Notes under the pieces: model-generated
What the model was told of the DNA's origin: nothing
Database searches by the model: none
Seen by the model: only the letters and a program-made list of their open reading frames with translations
NCBI GenBank assembly: GCA_026120185.1
Contig: JANUWF010001272.1
Span: 744,001 to 808,000 of the forward strand
DNA length: 64,000 bases
Reading direction: 5' to 3'
Origin: Voacanga thouarsii
Lineage: Eukaryota; Streptophyta; Magnoliopsida; Gentianales; Apocynaceae
Part shown: positions 1 to 12,481 of the stretch, piece by piece
How positions within the stretch are numbered: position 1 is the stretch's first letter
Layout of the letters: each line of letters starts with the position of its first letter
Made by a program: the position numbers and the translations under genes

Positions 1-755
1 GAAGGGTTAAGGAGCGCAAATGTATGATCTTTACACTTCTGTGTGGCCTTTAAGGCTCGGGTTTATTTTTCTCCCTGGTTTTTTTTTTTTTTTTTCCTGC
101 TACAGCATGCCTCTGTTTTTCGTTCCCTCAATCTCTTACCTTTCCAAGTTGAGGGCAAGCTGTATACTCCTTCCCTTCCTTCCTTCTCCTTTCTTCCTCC
201 TTGCTGCCGATTTCCTTCTCCTTCCTCCTTGCTGCCGAAAATCTCCCTCTCTCCCTTAGTCTCTCTTTTTCTTATTTTTCCTCTCCTCTCTTCACTTTTC
301 TGGTTTTTCCTCTTCTCCTCCCAGCTTTGACTGAAATTCTCCCCTCCTTACTCCTATTTATAGAGCTTAATCCTCTTAGTCTTACCTTAAGGTGAGTTGG
401 CTATTCTAGAAGCTCCTAGGCTTTCCAAGAAAATTGTGGAACCATGGAGAAACTTGTAGAATTCCCTAGAAGTCTCAAGACTAATGCATTTACTAACCTT
501 ACATGGCCATGTAAATTATAATTAACTTGGCCTAATCTAGTTTAGCTTAATTATGATCACTTGCCCTAATCTAGTTTAACTTAATTAAGCTTAATTAAGG
601 AAGTCTAAGAATGGTTAATCTTGGTCAAAAATATCATGCTTGTGGGCCCTCTTCGCCCCTTAAAATATCTTATATATAATAAAATATAGCTAGATAATAT
701 AGCTAGGGTATTTATATATAATATAATATAGCTAGGATATTTATAGTATTAGTTG

Positions 756-799
<44 letters not shown>

Positions 800-1150
800 T
801 AATGGTAAAACTAATATAATAATTCAACATAATTATTGAATTTAATAATACTATAATTTAATATCACCAAGGAATATTGATATTAATAATAGATATATAA
901 TAATAGTAATGGATAATAGAATAAAAATAAAATCAATAATAATATTAGCAATAATAATACTAATATTAATAATGATAATAGCACTAGTGATGGCTATATT
1001 ATAACACTATGAATAATATTATCAATTTGAAATCTTAATTTTATTATTGATAATAAGGAAAGAAAATATTTCTTTTATATATTTTTTCATTGTTAACAAA
1101 ACTATTCTTCACAAACGCTTTATGTAAGGCGGGCAAGGTGGGTTATTACA
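1..1150 (-). mobile_element. Partial LTR-like element (J), continues left of the window
   Basis: AT-rich sequence without coding capacity. On the minus strand it begins with TGTAATAACCCACC at 1150, a TG-start terminus of the type seen in plant LTRs. It is abutted at 1151 by sequence that belongs inside a 4.2-kb element copy (F), so J is best read as an insertion into F. It holds a pyrimidine-rich tract at about 60-350 and a long TA run near 760. Its other end and target duplication lie outside the window, so the assignment to LTR retrotransposons is an inference from one terminus. Confidence 0.45.
758..798. repeat. (TA)n microsatellite
   Basis: About twenty uninterrupted TA dinucleotides inside the AT-rich part of element J. 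Confidence 0.95.
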
Positions 1151-2805
1151 TTCTTGGTGTTCTTGAAGGTTGGAGAGAACGGAGAGAATTTGGATGAAGC
1201 TGGACGAATTGTTTGAATGTTTTTTGGTAATTGGATTTTCATATTCGAGAGGAAAAGGAAAGCTGGTTGGTTGAAATTCAAAGTGAATAATTTAGGGAAT
1301 CTATTTTGGAAACAAATATGGTAGGATGATCTTTGATGGAGGAGAGCTTTTGGAAGCTCCAATGGCCGGCTGAGTGGCTAGGGTTTTTGCTGGGATGAAA
1401 GTTGTTCAAGGGAGCTTAATGGTGACCGAAAAGTGATGTGCAATAGTGAAGAGATTTTCTGGTTTTTTTTTCCGGGGGGGGTGTGTGATTCTAGGTAGCT
1501 TGCTAAATATGTTTGCTGGAATTTTAGTCTTCAATCAAGGGCTTGATTGGAATGATTGATGGAGATATTTTAGAAGCATCCATGGACTGGTTTTCGAACA
1601 GAATGCCCGAGAAGATGATGAAGCTCAGTTCATGGCTATTCAAGGGAAGTTTGTATAGAAAAATGGTGAAGGTTTCAGACAAGGCTGAAGAAGAAACAAG
1701 CTGGAATTTCTGTTCAGGATTTTCGCAAGTTTGCTAGAATTTTTCTGGGTAGATTTTGCTGCCATTTTCCAGTCAGCTTGTAGAAGATTTGAAGGGGTAT
1801 TCAGAGGTCTTTCAAGGCTGGTTTCCAACCTTCTTTATGGAGGAAAAATGTGGTTAAGTTTTTGGGTGAAAAATTGGAAGAAACAGCTTGGTTTTAGTTC
1901 ACCAATGCTGCGAAAGTTGCCCAGAAAATTTTCTGGTTGGCACAGATTTTGTGCAGCTTAGTTTTGGCTAGGATTTTCAATCTTCAAGCTAAGTGAAATG
2001 GCCATTTTTCTGGTAGCATTTGGGAGGAAAAGATGGCTGAAACTTTTGACACTTGGACTGAACAAGAAGCTGGAAAAATTTCAATTTACAACATGAAGGA
2101 AATGAACACAGCTAGGTTGGAGTTTTAAAGGTTCAACCATGGAGATTAATTCTCTTGGGAACCTCCCCAAAACTCCCTCCCATTTTCGGCCACAAGATAA
2201 CTCATTCATAGCCATTTTCGAAACCTAAACCTCACAAAACCTTGCTGGAATTTTCTGGAAACAAAATGGCTTAGATAAATTACTCAACCTAATTGATTAA
2301 GAATTAAGGAAAGCTAGAGATCAAGAAGGGTATGAAACCCTTTAGAATTTTTTTTGTAGGGTACAAGAGTAGGATTAGGACATTCCTATCATGTCTCCCC
2401 TAGGGCAACACCCCTACTTTTCCCTAAAGCATACAAGGCCGAAATATAGCCTTCCCAAATAAAAATAAAAAATTTAATCATGCTAAACTCCAATTATGGA
2501 ATTTGAACCTAAGGCCTCAAGAATTAATTCCAAAGCTCTAACCACTACACCACAACAACTCTTATTCTTATTTTCTCTCCCAAATATTTTTCCTATTTAA
2601 TCCTCAAACTATCTCCCTATTTTCACCTCAAGCAAAAATTACCATTTTGCCCTTCTTACTCAATAAACATAATTAAGCCATCTAGACTACAAATCACATA
2701 TCCAAAGCACATAAAATCATATAAAAATATATTTATACATACAAGAAAATATGATATGCATCCCAACCCCCTTACTCTAAGGTTGGTTTCAACTGGGGTT
2801 TCACA
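1151..2805 (+). mobile_element. 4.2-kb LTR-like family, copy F, 3' part only
   Basis: Collinear with 5972-7637 of copy A from the first base (TTCTTGGTGTTCTTGAAGG) to the terminus GGGGTTTCACA at 2805. The left 2.5 kb is missing because element J lies at the breakpoint. At the matching point copy A reads GGTATTCTTGG, so the five bases TTCTT at 1151 could be J's target duplication. F was itself inserted into element I, whose sequence resumes at 2806. The tRNA-like module of the family is retained near 2488-2560. No coding capacity. Confidence 0.8.
2488..2560 (-). other. tRNA-like A-box/B-box module in copy F
   Basis: On the minus strand it reads TGGTGTAGTGG, a full match to the pol III A-box consensus TRGYNNARNNG, and about 43 nt later GGTTCAAATTCC, a near match to the B box. 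It is antisense to the host element. The same module recurs in copies A, B, C and D. No complete cloverleaf is evident, so this is a tRNA-derived or tRNA-mimicking segment, not a tRNA gene. Confidence 0.6.
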
Positions 2806-3397
2806 GACGTCTTGTGAGCTTTGCGTACAAGCTGACCTTCTGTTAGAGAAGTGCCTATAATTTGGAAATTTGGGTAATGATTTAAAATTGAAACATGATT
2901 TTCTAAAAATAATTGATTTCAGAATAAACTCTTCTTTAGAGAGTTTTAGAATTAACTTCAATGGAAAAAGGAAAAAGAAACTTTCTGTAGTGCCCTTTTT
3001 AGGGATAAAAATGCAATATTACTTTGCTTTATCTATTTTTGTAAAGCATTGGCACACACGAGACTCACTGGGGGATTTTTTACTGACATGAGTCTTTTAT
3101 CTCACTGTTTTGTAAGATTTAGAGTTGAGCAGACCTACAGATAGGGTGGCGATACCACAGTGACAGCAATCTAGGTCTGGACACTTTCTCTTTTGATTAT
3201 ATACTTTATTACTGATGTAGTATAGAGATTACATGTACAAGCCTCACTATTATATATATATGTAACCACGTCAATATGAGTTAGTTGATCCAATCTGGGC
3301 CTTGGTCACTATTTTTTGGTTTTTCATTATAAATACCCCTAATCTGGGTAACTGTAAGGGGCGACATCTCATTTTGGTATGCTTTGCTATTGTTACA
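2806..3397 (-). mobile_element. Diverged LTR-like element (I), 5' end portion
   Basis: On the minus strand the terminus is TGTAACAATAGC at 3397. It is followed by GAGATGTCGCCCC and then GGGGTATTTATAATG, the same order of motifs as at the start of copy A (TGTAACACCCC, then ATATCGCCCC, then GGGGTCTTTATAAC). The left part matches K at 18480-18570 in reverse orientation (GGTCAGC.TGTA.GCAAAGC). It is interrupted by F on the left and by A on the right, so it is older than both. No coding capacity. Confidence 0.55.
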
Positions 3398-5631
3398 GTT
3401 GTAACACCCCACTACCTAAGCCCAACAGTGCTGGGGATATCGCCCCATCCAAAGGACAAGGGGTCTTTATAACTAGGACACACAATAAAAATAAAACAAT
3501 ACCTTAAAAATTTAAAGCTTATTACAACCCAAAAATTCATGAATAAATCCAAAATAAAAATTGTTCACTCTCAACTCCCAAAGCATTACATAAAATAAAT
3601 AATAAAATATCTTCCAAGGCAGGCAATACTAGCTACTCATCCCCACAGCAGGATCGACCTGAAATCATGGTAAAACGGGTGATGAGATAAAAATCTCAGT
3701 AAGTCCGTCTGTGCTTTGAGTGTTCAAAGAAAACAGTCCATGAATACAAGGTGTAAGAATATCAAAAGAAAAATACTGGCAAGCAATAAACAATAGTCAA
3801 AATTAAGAGTGGCGTTTTGGCTTTTTGGCTTTTCCAACCATACATGTACAAATAAATCAACCACTCAAAAAAGGTGCTCATGGGTTACCACACGTTAGGC
3901 CCCATAACCCTACAACGGTCAGAATGCCACACTTTGTGCAGACTGACAAAAAGTAGGTGATCGGCCTACCGGGTAAGACACTGCTCCATCTCTACACCCA
4001 AATAAAACCGATTATCTATTCCGGCAACACACAGTCCACTTGACTGAAAACTACTAGCTCAGACCAGCACGACCCATTGAACTGACATCTTATCCGGGAA
4101 GGACTTACCTCTCAGAGGTGGCCACCTACTGAGAGACTTACCCTAACCCATCAAAGACTAGTCGTAGCAGTCCGCCCTTATTGAGTACTCAACGTAATTT
4201 ATCCCACTTAGGGAAAAATGAATAAATCATAGCTCCACTTGAAAATGGCAATTGAAGATTTCCAAAGTTTGGGACAAAGCTGGTTTTAGAAAAAGTTTAG
4301 AGTTTAAGTAAAACTGCTTATTGATTTTCAAATAATTTGTTTAACTAAAATGAGATAGGAGACAATCCTCAATTGCCTTTACAGAAGTGAGTGTCCACGC
4401 ACTCCACATTTGGCTTGCCATAATAACCATTTTGCATCAAACAGGTTTTATGTCGGAGCTTACCTGATCCTTGCTCAAAATAAAGGTCTTCAACAACTGA
4501 CCTAACCCCACCTGGGTTAAACATGGGCCACAATTAAACTCAAACCAAAATTCACTTTCACAAATAATCCTAGCTTAACTTACTACAACTATGACCCTAG
4601 TGTCCCAAGCTTTAAGGCCAGATAATAAATAAAAGGGTTCATAAAATAAATCTAGCTTGATATTAAAATAACTAGAGATTGGGAAATAGGTACTAATAAG
4701 CTAAAAGTTTAAATCTTGCTATAAATAAATTAGAGTTTATTTGATGAAGGGTCCTAGGACCTAGATGGAATTATTTATCCATGAATAATTAGTTGTTGGA
4801 AAATAATTGGTAACTAAAATTAGTTGTAAGTAAATTTTAATGGGTTTTGATTGAAAGACAATAAATAATTTTTAATAGTATTTATGAATATAAGACTTAC
4901 AAAATTAATATTTTATCTATTATGAATATTTATATAAAAAAGCTTTATTTGATATTATTATTTTCTATATATTTTATTTTATATAAAATCTATATATTTT
5001 ATTTCTTTAATAAAAGCCATTATTTATTTGACTAAAATATCATTATTTTATATAATAGTCCAAATCCACATTTCCCTTGGGTTTTCGAAATCACTAGAAG
5101 AAATTATAGTTTTAATCATTTTATTAATGAAATAAAATTAGCTTAGGGACAACAAGTTCATGATCATATGTCCTATTGCTATCCATAATCATGAACATAC
5201 ACTCTACATCAATCAACAAAACATCCAAATCATGAATAAAACATAGATCCAAATCTACCAAGACATGATCCAAACTCTACTAACATAAACATATTCATGG
5301 CTTTAACAATCATACATAATCACAAAACCCTATTCACCGAATGTGACATAAGTTCTAACATGCTTGATCATTCATACTACTCACGACATGAAGACATGCA
5401 ACAAACCCTAAAAACACCATACAATCAACCAAGACAAATCATCTCATGCATCAATCCCATCTCCATCATACAAACACATCTATTCATGCTTCAATCTCAA
5501 CTCCAACACAACAACACATGCTCAAACCCTAATCATATTCCATCTCCTTCCAACATCATCCTAGAGACATGAATTTAGAATTTAAAGAGAAGGTTGAAGA
5601 GGCTTACTTGAAAGATGACGACCTTGAAAGA

Positions 5632-5633
<2 letters not shown>

Positions 5634-5674
<41 letters not shown>

Positions 5675-5728
5675 GAAAGCGAGAGAGAGAAAAGAAAGTT
5701 CACTAGTATATATATATATATATATATT
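5634..5728. repeat. (GA)n and (TA)n microsatellites within copy A
   Basis: Interrupted GA run at about 5634-5697 followed by a TA run at about 5706-5728. A purine run lies at the matching place in copy B (near 32587-32605), and a long CT run in inverted copy C (54989-55071). Confidence 0.9.
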
Positions 5729-7320
5729 CATGAAGAGTTGAAGATGAGTGAAGATAGAGATAATTGATCATGCTTACCTTGAAGGTGTTCTTGAGCCTTC
5801 AAGAAAATTTGGTTTTTGATCCAAAAGAGAGACTTGGATTTCGATATTTGATGTTAAAAATTGCAGAATTGGTTTCAAGGGGTTGAGTAGGTGTGATCTG
5901 GAGTTTTTAGAGAAGATTGGAGAGGTTTGGAGTGGTCTTAGGCATGAGGATGCTAGTAGGTGTTCTTGGTATTCTTGGTGTTCTTGAAGGTTGGAGAGAA
6001 TGGAGAGAATTTAGATGAAGCTGGCTAAAATTCTGTAGGAATAGGGTGGCAGAATTGTTTGAATGGTTTTTGGTAATTGGATTTCAGATTTGAAAGGAAA
6101 AGGAAAGCTAGTTGTTTGAAATTTAAATAGAATAATTTAGGGAATCAATTTTGGAGACAAATATGGTAGGAAGATCTTAGTTGATGGAGATCTTTTGGAA
6201 AGCTACAATGGCCGACTGGCTTACTGGAATTCTGCTCAGATGAGTGTTGTTTGATAGAACTTTAGGGTGGCCGAAATATGGTGGACAATGGAAAAGGGAT
6301 ATTCTGGTTGTTGGAGGGTTGATTTACGGTAGTTTACTGAATATGTTTGCTGGAATTTTGGTCTTCAATTAATGGCTTGATTGGAGTGATTGATGGAGAT
6401 ATTTTAGGAGTAGCCATGGGACTAGTTTTCGAGCAGAATGCTGGGGAATATGATGAAGCTCAGTTCATGGCTGTTCAAGGGGAGTTTGTACAGAAAAATG
6501 GTGGAAGTTTCAGACTAGGCTGAAGAAGAAGCAAAGCTGGAAAATCCTGAACAGATTTTCGCAAGGTTTGCTAGAAATTTCTGGGCAGATTGTGCTGCAT
6601 TTTTCAGTCAATTCGCAGAGGTTTGAATGTGTATTCAGAGGTTTTTCAAGGCTGGTTTCTAGCCTTCTTTATGGAGGAAAAACAAGTTTGAGTTGCTGGG
6701 TGAAAAAGTGGAAGAAATAGCTTGGTTTTGGCTCACCAATGCTGCGAAAATTGTCCAGAAAATTTTCTGGTTTGCACAGTTTTTTGAGCAGCTCGGTTTT
6801 GGCTGGAATGTTCAGTCCTCTAGCTAAGTGAAGTGGCCATTTTTCTGGCAGCATTTGGGAGGAAAAGATGGCTAAAATTTTTGACACTTGGACAGCATAA
6901 GAAGCTGAAAAAATTCCAGATTGCTACATGAAGAAGATGAACACACTTAGGTTGGAGTTTGAAGGTTCAACCATGGAAATTAATTCTCTTGAGAACCTTC
7001 CACAACTCCTCCCCATTTTCGGCCAACAAGGTGTCTCACACTTAGACATTTTTGAACCTTCAAAGCCTCAGCACTTTGCTGGAATTTTCAGGAAATAGAA
7101 TTGACTTAGATGAATTAAACAACTTAATGAATTAAGAAGTAAGGAAAGCTAAGGATCAAAAAGGGTATGAACCACCTTAGATATTTTTGAAGGGCATAAG
7201 AGTAGGATTAAGACATCCCTATCATGTCTCCCCTAGGACAACACTCCTACTCTTCCCTAAATCATGCAATGGCCGAAATATAGCCTTCCTACCCAAAAAT
7301 AAAATTTAATCATGCTAAAA

Positions 7321-7393
7321 CTCCAATGATGGAATTTGAACCCAAGACCTCAAGAATTAATTCCAAAGCTCTAACCACTAAACCACAACAACT
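7321..7393 (-). other. tRNA-like A-box/B-box module in copy A
   Basis: On the minus strand the A box TGGTTTAGTGG (complement of 7375-7385) matches TRGYNNARNNG at every position. The B box GGTTCAAATTC (complement of 7332-7342) differs from GGTTCRANNC by about one base. Spacing from the start of A to the start of B is about 43 nt, within the range of tRNA genes. It lies about 250 bp from the 3' end of the element and runs antisense to it. Whether pol III uses it is unknown. Confidence 0.65.
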
Positions 7394-7642
7394 CTTGTTC
7401 TTATTTTCTCTCCCAAATATTTTTCCTATTTGATCCTCAAGCTATCTCCCTATTTTCACCTCAAGCAAAAATTACCATTTTGCCCTTCCTACTCAATAAA
7501 CACAATTAAGCCATCTAGACTACAAATCACACATCTAAGCACATAAAATCATACAAAAATATATTTATGCATGCAAGCAAATATGATATGCATCCCTACC
7601 CCTTTACTCTAAGGTTGGTTTTAGCTGGGGTTTCACAACAGT

Positions 7643-9330
7643 GGCCCCTTCTAATACCCCATATTAAGCTACCTTTATTATGTGTGGGAAAGTCATGCAT
7701 GTCATAGCATTTTTATATTGCATTTGATAAATTGAATTTTTTTCATGGAAATATGAGTTTCATGGGTTTGTTGTTTCATGAATTAATTTGTTGTTGAAAT
7801 GGTGTGTTATTTGAGTTAGTTGAGTTTTTTATTTTATTGGGGAGATTTATTAGGAAGAAGATGAAGCAAGTGAGTAGGAATTAAGGGAATTTAATTAGGG
7901 GAATATTTACACAAGAGTTGATGTGGAATAGTGGATAAAGCTAGATGTTTAATTCTTGATGGGCTTGAGTTTAAATCCTAGCTATTTCAAACCCTTTCCT
8001 TTCTTTTATTTTCTCTTCCCTAATTTTTTCTCAGCCTTAGCCGAAATTCTCCTAGGGTAGCCGCCACCTCGGAGCCAATTCCTAAAATTTAGGAGAATGA
8101 TTTATCTTGGGAATTATTTTATAAGGCATTTGAAAAAAAAATTAAATCCTTATTTCTAATATCTTATCATAATCTATTAGAAAATTTTAAATATTACTAA
8201 TCTGGATTTTGGAAAGCTATATCTTAATAAATTAGTAGGAAATAAAGAATTTAAAAATATAGCTTATTTCCTTCAAGTAGCTACCATTTCTTAAGGAGAT
8301 AAGTCTCCATATTTTAATTTTTTTCAAATAATTTTAAAAGGAAATAAAAGGATAAATGCTAGATTTTTAAATGAAGCACTTATCTTATAGAATATGTGTT
8401 TTGAAATTTTGGGGGAAAATGAAGAGGAATTTCTGTTAGCTTTAAGAAAAAGAAAACCAGAATTTTATGTTGAAAAGTAATTATTTAATTGCTATTTCAA
8501 TACTCAAATTAATATAGGGAATTAATTGAATTATTTCTTAAAATAAATAACCTAATTCCTTCATATATTTTTTTGGAAAATCCCTCAAAGTTGCTACCAC
8601 CCTTAAGAGCTCTTGGAGCTCAACTTAAACTCTTCAAAACCTAGGTAGGGATATCCAAGAAAACCTGAACCAATTAGGACTTTATTTAGCCCCAAAAAAA
8701 TACCAGAATTTCCCCTCACATTCCTTCAGATTTTTTGCCACAATGAGCCCCATTCTTCATGAAAATTCCAGCCAAAAACCTACACAAAATCTCTCTAGTT
8801 ATCGAGCAAAAAAAACAGCTACATAGAGACTCCTTTTTCTTCTCTTATTCTCGCCATCTTGGAGACCAAAAACTAGCCTGATTTCTCCCCTCTTTCTATT
8901 TAGATTTTTGGTCATCATAAGCTCCAAAAACACAACAGCAATAACCTCCAAACCACTACCCAGTTTTGGTACTCAAAGAAGGACCAAAGCTGTCCAATTT
9001 TTCACTTGTGATCAAGAATCCCTAACAAGGTAGAACTCCATCAAACACCTAAACACCAAAACCTAGACTTTTTTGTCCAGCAAACCATGAAATTCCTACC
9101 CTCTCAGCCTCTCAAACTCAGGAAACAAACAGCATTCTGCTTGCTCAAAAATTCGACCAGCCTACTCCAAGAACAAAGCTAAAACCGAAACACCCTACAA
9201 GGTAATTGATCCTCAACCCTTCTATTCATCTCTTATTCCATTCTTTCTCTCTTTTCTCCCTTAAATCACATCCATAAGAGAATGATTTTATCCCTTTCTT
9301 GGTGAGTCTCGATCAAGGACATCTAGGCTG
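7643..9330 (-). mobile_element. Diverged LTR-like sequence (M)
   Basis: AT-rich non-coding sequence with the order of parts seen at the 3' end of inverted copy C: terminus, a tRNA-like module, a 'gccgaaattctcc' stretch, then a long C- and A-rich tract ending in 'acaaggtaattgatcc' (compare 'caaggtaagcatg' in C). It is too diverged to align base by base by eye. The left boundary is the target duplication of A; the right boundary is uncertain and set near the start of the RPA relic. Confidence 0.35.
7918..7984 (+). other. Diverged tRNA-like module in element M
   Basis: TGGAATAGTGG at 7924-7934 (one mismatch to the A box) and AGTTTAAATCC at 7968-7978 (one mismatch to the B box), spaced 44 nt. 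This is the same spacing and relative position as in the 4.2-kb family. Probably the homologous module in a related LTR family. Confidence 0.5.
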
Positions 9331-9358
9331 GCCAATCTCAATTTATCTATTGAACTCT

Positions 9359-9380
9359 GTGTGTGTGTGTGTGTGTGTGT
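9359..9380. repeat. (TG)n microsatellite
   Basis: A short uninterrupted TG run just upstream of the RPA1-like relic. Confidence 0.9.
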
Positions 9381-9398
9381 ACATACATCTAACACTTA

Positions 9399-10620
9399 AT
9401 GATTGTAATCATTTTAAACTGGAGGGGAAAGGAATTAAGAGTAACACTATCAGTGAAACATGGAAAAGTGATTCAAAGTACAAAAGTTCTTAGTAGCCAA
9501 ACTTTGCAAATTGCTATTTTTACATCAATGATAATGAACCATGACCAAGGGTATGCATCAATATCAAGCAGTAGCACAACAAAAATCTATATTAACTTGG
9601 AAACTCTAGTAGTAAACAACTTTAGACAAATATAGTGCATATTTTAATACACTAAATCTAGATATGGAATCACAACTTCTGAAACTTTTTAACATATGTA
9701 ATTGTTCATTGGTTGAATAGGTGTGAAGAAAATCGCAAATCAAAAATAGTGTTGGAACTGAGTATTGCAACTACTGTGTTAACTACACAATAATATGAGA
9801 AAAATAAGAAAAGTTTGGTTGAGCTAAATGACATGATCTAGAGTGGCAAAGAAATGGTATATACCAGTTATTACATTGTTTATGAATGCTTCCCATTGAA
9901 ATAAACTACAACATGAATTTTTCAAACCAGTCTATGTTTTTTTTTTTTTTTTTGGCTGCATTAGGAAAAGATATACTATTGTTGCATTCTGTCTTAGATA
10001 TTGATACATACAATGGATGGAGGAAAAATTGTTGCACAAGATTTAGAAAGAAATTTATGGAAAGAAATTAGCATGTGAATCATGCATCAGAATAGAAGAT
10101 TATCCAGACACAATGTATCTAAAAATTGAAGAAATAGATATTATTGTAAAAGAGAAAAGTTTCATGCATTTCAAGGAATACAGATTCTAAATTTGAGCAA
10201 AATACAGATATCGAGATGAAATGACTGTTGCTGATCACACCTCACAAGGATGTTTCATATTCTTTGATAAATATGTACAGCAAATTGTGGGTTTGCAAGC
10301 TATTGAACTAGCACAAAAAGTGGCAAAGGTATACGATTCAGATTATGAATTCTTTTTGAAAATATAAGAATTTACGTATTTTTATGAAGTTTGCATAAGT
10401 GACTATGATATTCCTCACTGTCATATAGGACAGATTTCTTGATGCAATACCTGGACTATTGAAGAATATAATTGGCAAAACTTATATGTGCCAAATCAGA
10501 TTCAATGAGCAAACACGAGGATTGATGAGAGAAAGCTTTACGGTCAATCGAGTTTATCAACCATTTGAAATAGTTGACAAAGAAGAAGATCGGACAAAAA
10601 AAAAAAAAAACATACGACCA

Positions 10621-10651
<31 letters not shown>

Positions 10652-10690
10652 GGATATAGATATGGATATGCACATGAAATGTCAACACAC
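9399..10690 (+). pseudogene. RPA1-like (replication protein A 70-kDa subunit) pseudogene, C-terminal part
   Basis: RPA1 binds single-stranded DNA through OB folds in replication and repair. Three exon-like blocks can be read in order. Block 1 (9399 to about 9630) ends an OB fold with TTKIYINLETLVVNNFRQI. Block 2 (about 9965-10328) is the zinc-ribbon domain: NGWRKNCCTRF, a frame shift, then GKKLACESC, and later YRDEMTVADHT and CFIFFDKYVQQIVG. Block 3 (10429 to about 10610) reads DRFLDAIPGLL and IIGKTYMCQIRFNE, then a lysine-rich tail running into a TG repeat. A GT...AG intron at 10329-10428 joins blocks 2 and 3 in phase. The first zinc cysteine pair is damaged (C then F), there is a frameshift near 10050, and two stops or a short intron lie near 10180-10200. 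The N-terminal OB folds are absent. RPA1-like genes are abundant in plants, and some ride in Helitrons; no Helitron ends or helicase are visible, so either origin is possible. Confidence 0.75.
10622..10647. repeat. (TG)n microsatellite in the tail of the RPA relic
   Basis: Uninterrupted TG run following an A-rich tract; it interrupts the lysine-rich tail reading frame. Confidence 0.95.
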
Positions 10691-10852
10691 AATAATGGAA
10701 ATGAAATGATGACATATATATACCTTTGGCAGCCTATTCAAGAAATTGAAGAACAATCAAAAGCACAAGAAGAGGGAAAAAATGGAAAACATGATTCAAA
10801 CGAAAACACCCATCAAAGAAGAAAAGAAGCGAGTAGCACTTACAGGGTATGA

Positions 10853-12481
10853 AAAAAAAAGGTGTCTTTTGCACGAGAAAAAATAATTATGACATTTGCA
10901 AAAATTGCTTCTTTTTTACAAAACACAAGTTAGTTCACAGAGGAAACAAATGGAAGAATTGCTTACTGAAGTGCAAACAAGAGAATGAAGCCTTCTGTTG
11001 AAGCAAGTGAAAAAAGTTTCAATAGAAAAGATTGATGAATAATAATCTTAGATAATCTTGTATTAGTTAATTGAAAGTGGCTATTAGAAAAAATAAAAAT
11101 TCTTCTATTAGCATCACCGAAAACTAAACTTCTTTTTGTTGTAATAGTAAACCCAGATCATTTGATCAATCTATTCATAATTCTATGCCTCTTTTTTCCT
11201 TTAGTTGAGGGGTTACTATGGAGCCTTTAGCTTTCTTGATGAATTTTTCCAAATTGGAAATGTTTCATAGTATTTTTCTTATACCTCTCTTTTGCGGTGG
11301 AACATGAACAATTTCTTTCCTTTATATTTATGACAGGGCATTTCCCTCTTTTCCAATAAACCAAAAGTTGAATGCTACACTGTGCTTGCAACTAAAAATA
11401 AAGGTCTTTTATATATTGATTAAACTGAATTTAAGTTTAGTTATTGAAGGGAGAAAAACAAATGTCAATAGTTTCTAGAATCCCATATATTCTTCGTAAC
11501 AGAAATGAAGTAATAGAATCACATGACTTGAAAAACTGTGGCTTAGGAACAATTTTAGCAACATCTAATGTAAAATCATAAATTGATTTTGAATGCATAA
11601 ATTGAACTTGCATATTTACATTTACATAGAATAGTGATGGAATTTAAACCTGGAATGCAGCTAAAATCCGATTAGGAATTAGTTTCTTAGGTCTACCATT
11701 TATTTGTAAGCCTAAAGTCTTTGGAAATCAACCATATTATAATCTGGATTATAGCTTCAAATTTGTATTTTTTTCAATGCATTTTTGGGATATTATGTTG
11801 GTTTTATGGCTTTTTATGAGTGATATAAAACATTTAGACTTTATTAAAACAACTAGAATTGAAAGATTCAAGCTGCTTTGGTTTAGCTTGAACACTTCTA
11901 ATTAGAAAATTGCTAAATCATCAAAAGATTTCAAGTAGCGTTTATCTACAAGCAAACTTTCACATGATTACGCAAGGAAACTATCATCGTTTATTACATG
12001 AAGATAAGTTTATATAATTTTCAGTGATTTCCTTCCACAAAATAATTCACTACAACATTCAAGAACAATACAATCGAAAAAAGTAATGTGGACAAACAGC
12101 ATTATGTTTTTTGTGACCATATCTAATTTATATTTGGCACAGACATTTACAACATATTTCATCCCTGCTAGCTGTAGAAATTCAAATGCTTCTCTGCTAC
12201 TTTCTCAAAGATATATTTTATTGATCACCATGTACATATTCAAATACATTTCTTTCATTTCTGCTACTTGAACCTCTAAGAACATAGAGTTCATAAAGCT
12301 AAAGAAGAAAAGCTATTCCAATAATTGAATAGACATCTATCAGACTATTCACTATTCAAACAGTATACTTCCAACATACATAACTATTGTCACATAATAA
12401 ACGTCATTACATATCAACTGTATTAGTCATCACCGACCAGACTTTAAAATATCTTCAAAATAGCTAGTTGTGCTTCAATTG
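10853..12481. other. AT-rich stretch with no recognised feature
   Basis: Short broken frames only. No domain, terminal repeat or tandem array was recognised on either strand. The first 200 bases are A-rich and may contain the remains of the RPA1-like 3' end. Confidence 0.5.

Larger units (their letters stand above)
3400..7637 (+). mobile_element. Complete 4.24-kb LTR-like element, copy A (probable solo LTR)
   Basis: Begins TGTAACACCCC and ends GGGGTTTCACA. It is flanked by a perfect 5-bp target duplication ACAGT at 3395-3399 and 7638-7642. TG...CA ends with a 5-bp duplication are the signature of LTR retrotransposon integration. There is no internal domain, primer site or reading frame, so the simplest reading is a solo LTR left by recombination of a family with unusually long LTRs; a non-autonomous element without separate LTRs is the alternative. 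A TATA-like TTTATAAC lies about 65 bp from the 5' end. GA and TA microsatellites sit near 5634-5728. Copies B and C show the same ends with their own duplications. Confidence 0.88.

Noticed and set aside
1..400. Promoter and first exon of a host gene
   Set aside because: The three overlapping frames are pyrimidine-tract artefacts (Phe/Leu/Ser/Pro-rich), and the stretch lies in an LTR-like element.
7321..7393. A genuine tRNA gene
   Set aside because: A- and B-box words are present, but no acceptor stem or anticodon arm could be formed convincingly, and copies share the same defects.
3400..7637. A DNA transposon with short inverted ends
   Set aside because: 5-bp duplications with TG...CA ends fit LTR integration better, there is no transposase, and the ends match only 9 of 11 bases.
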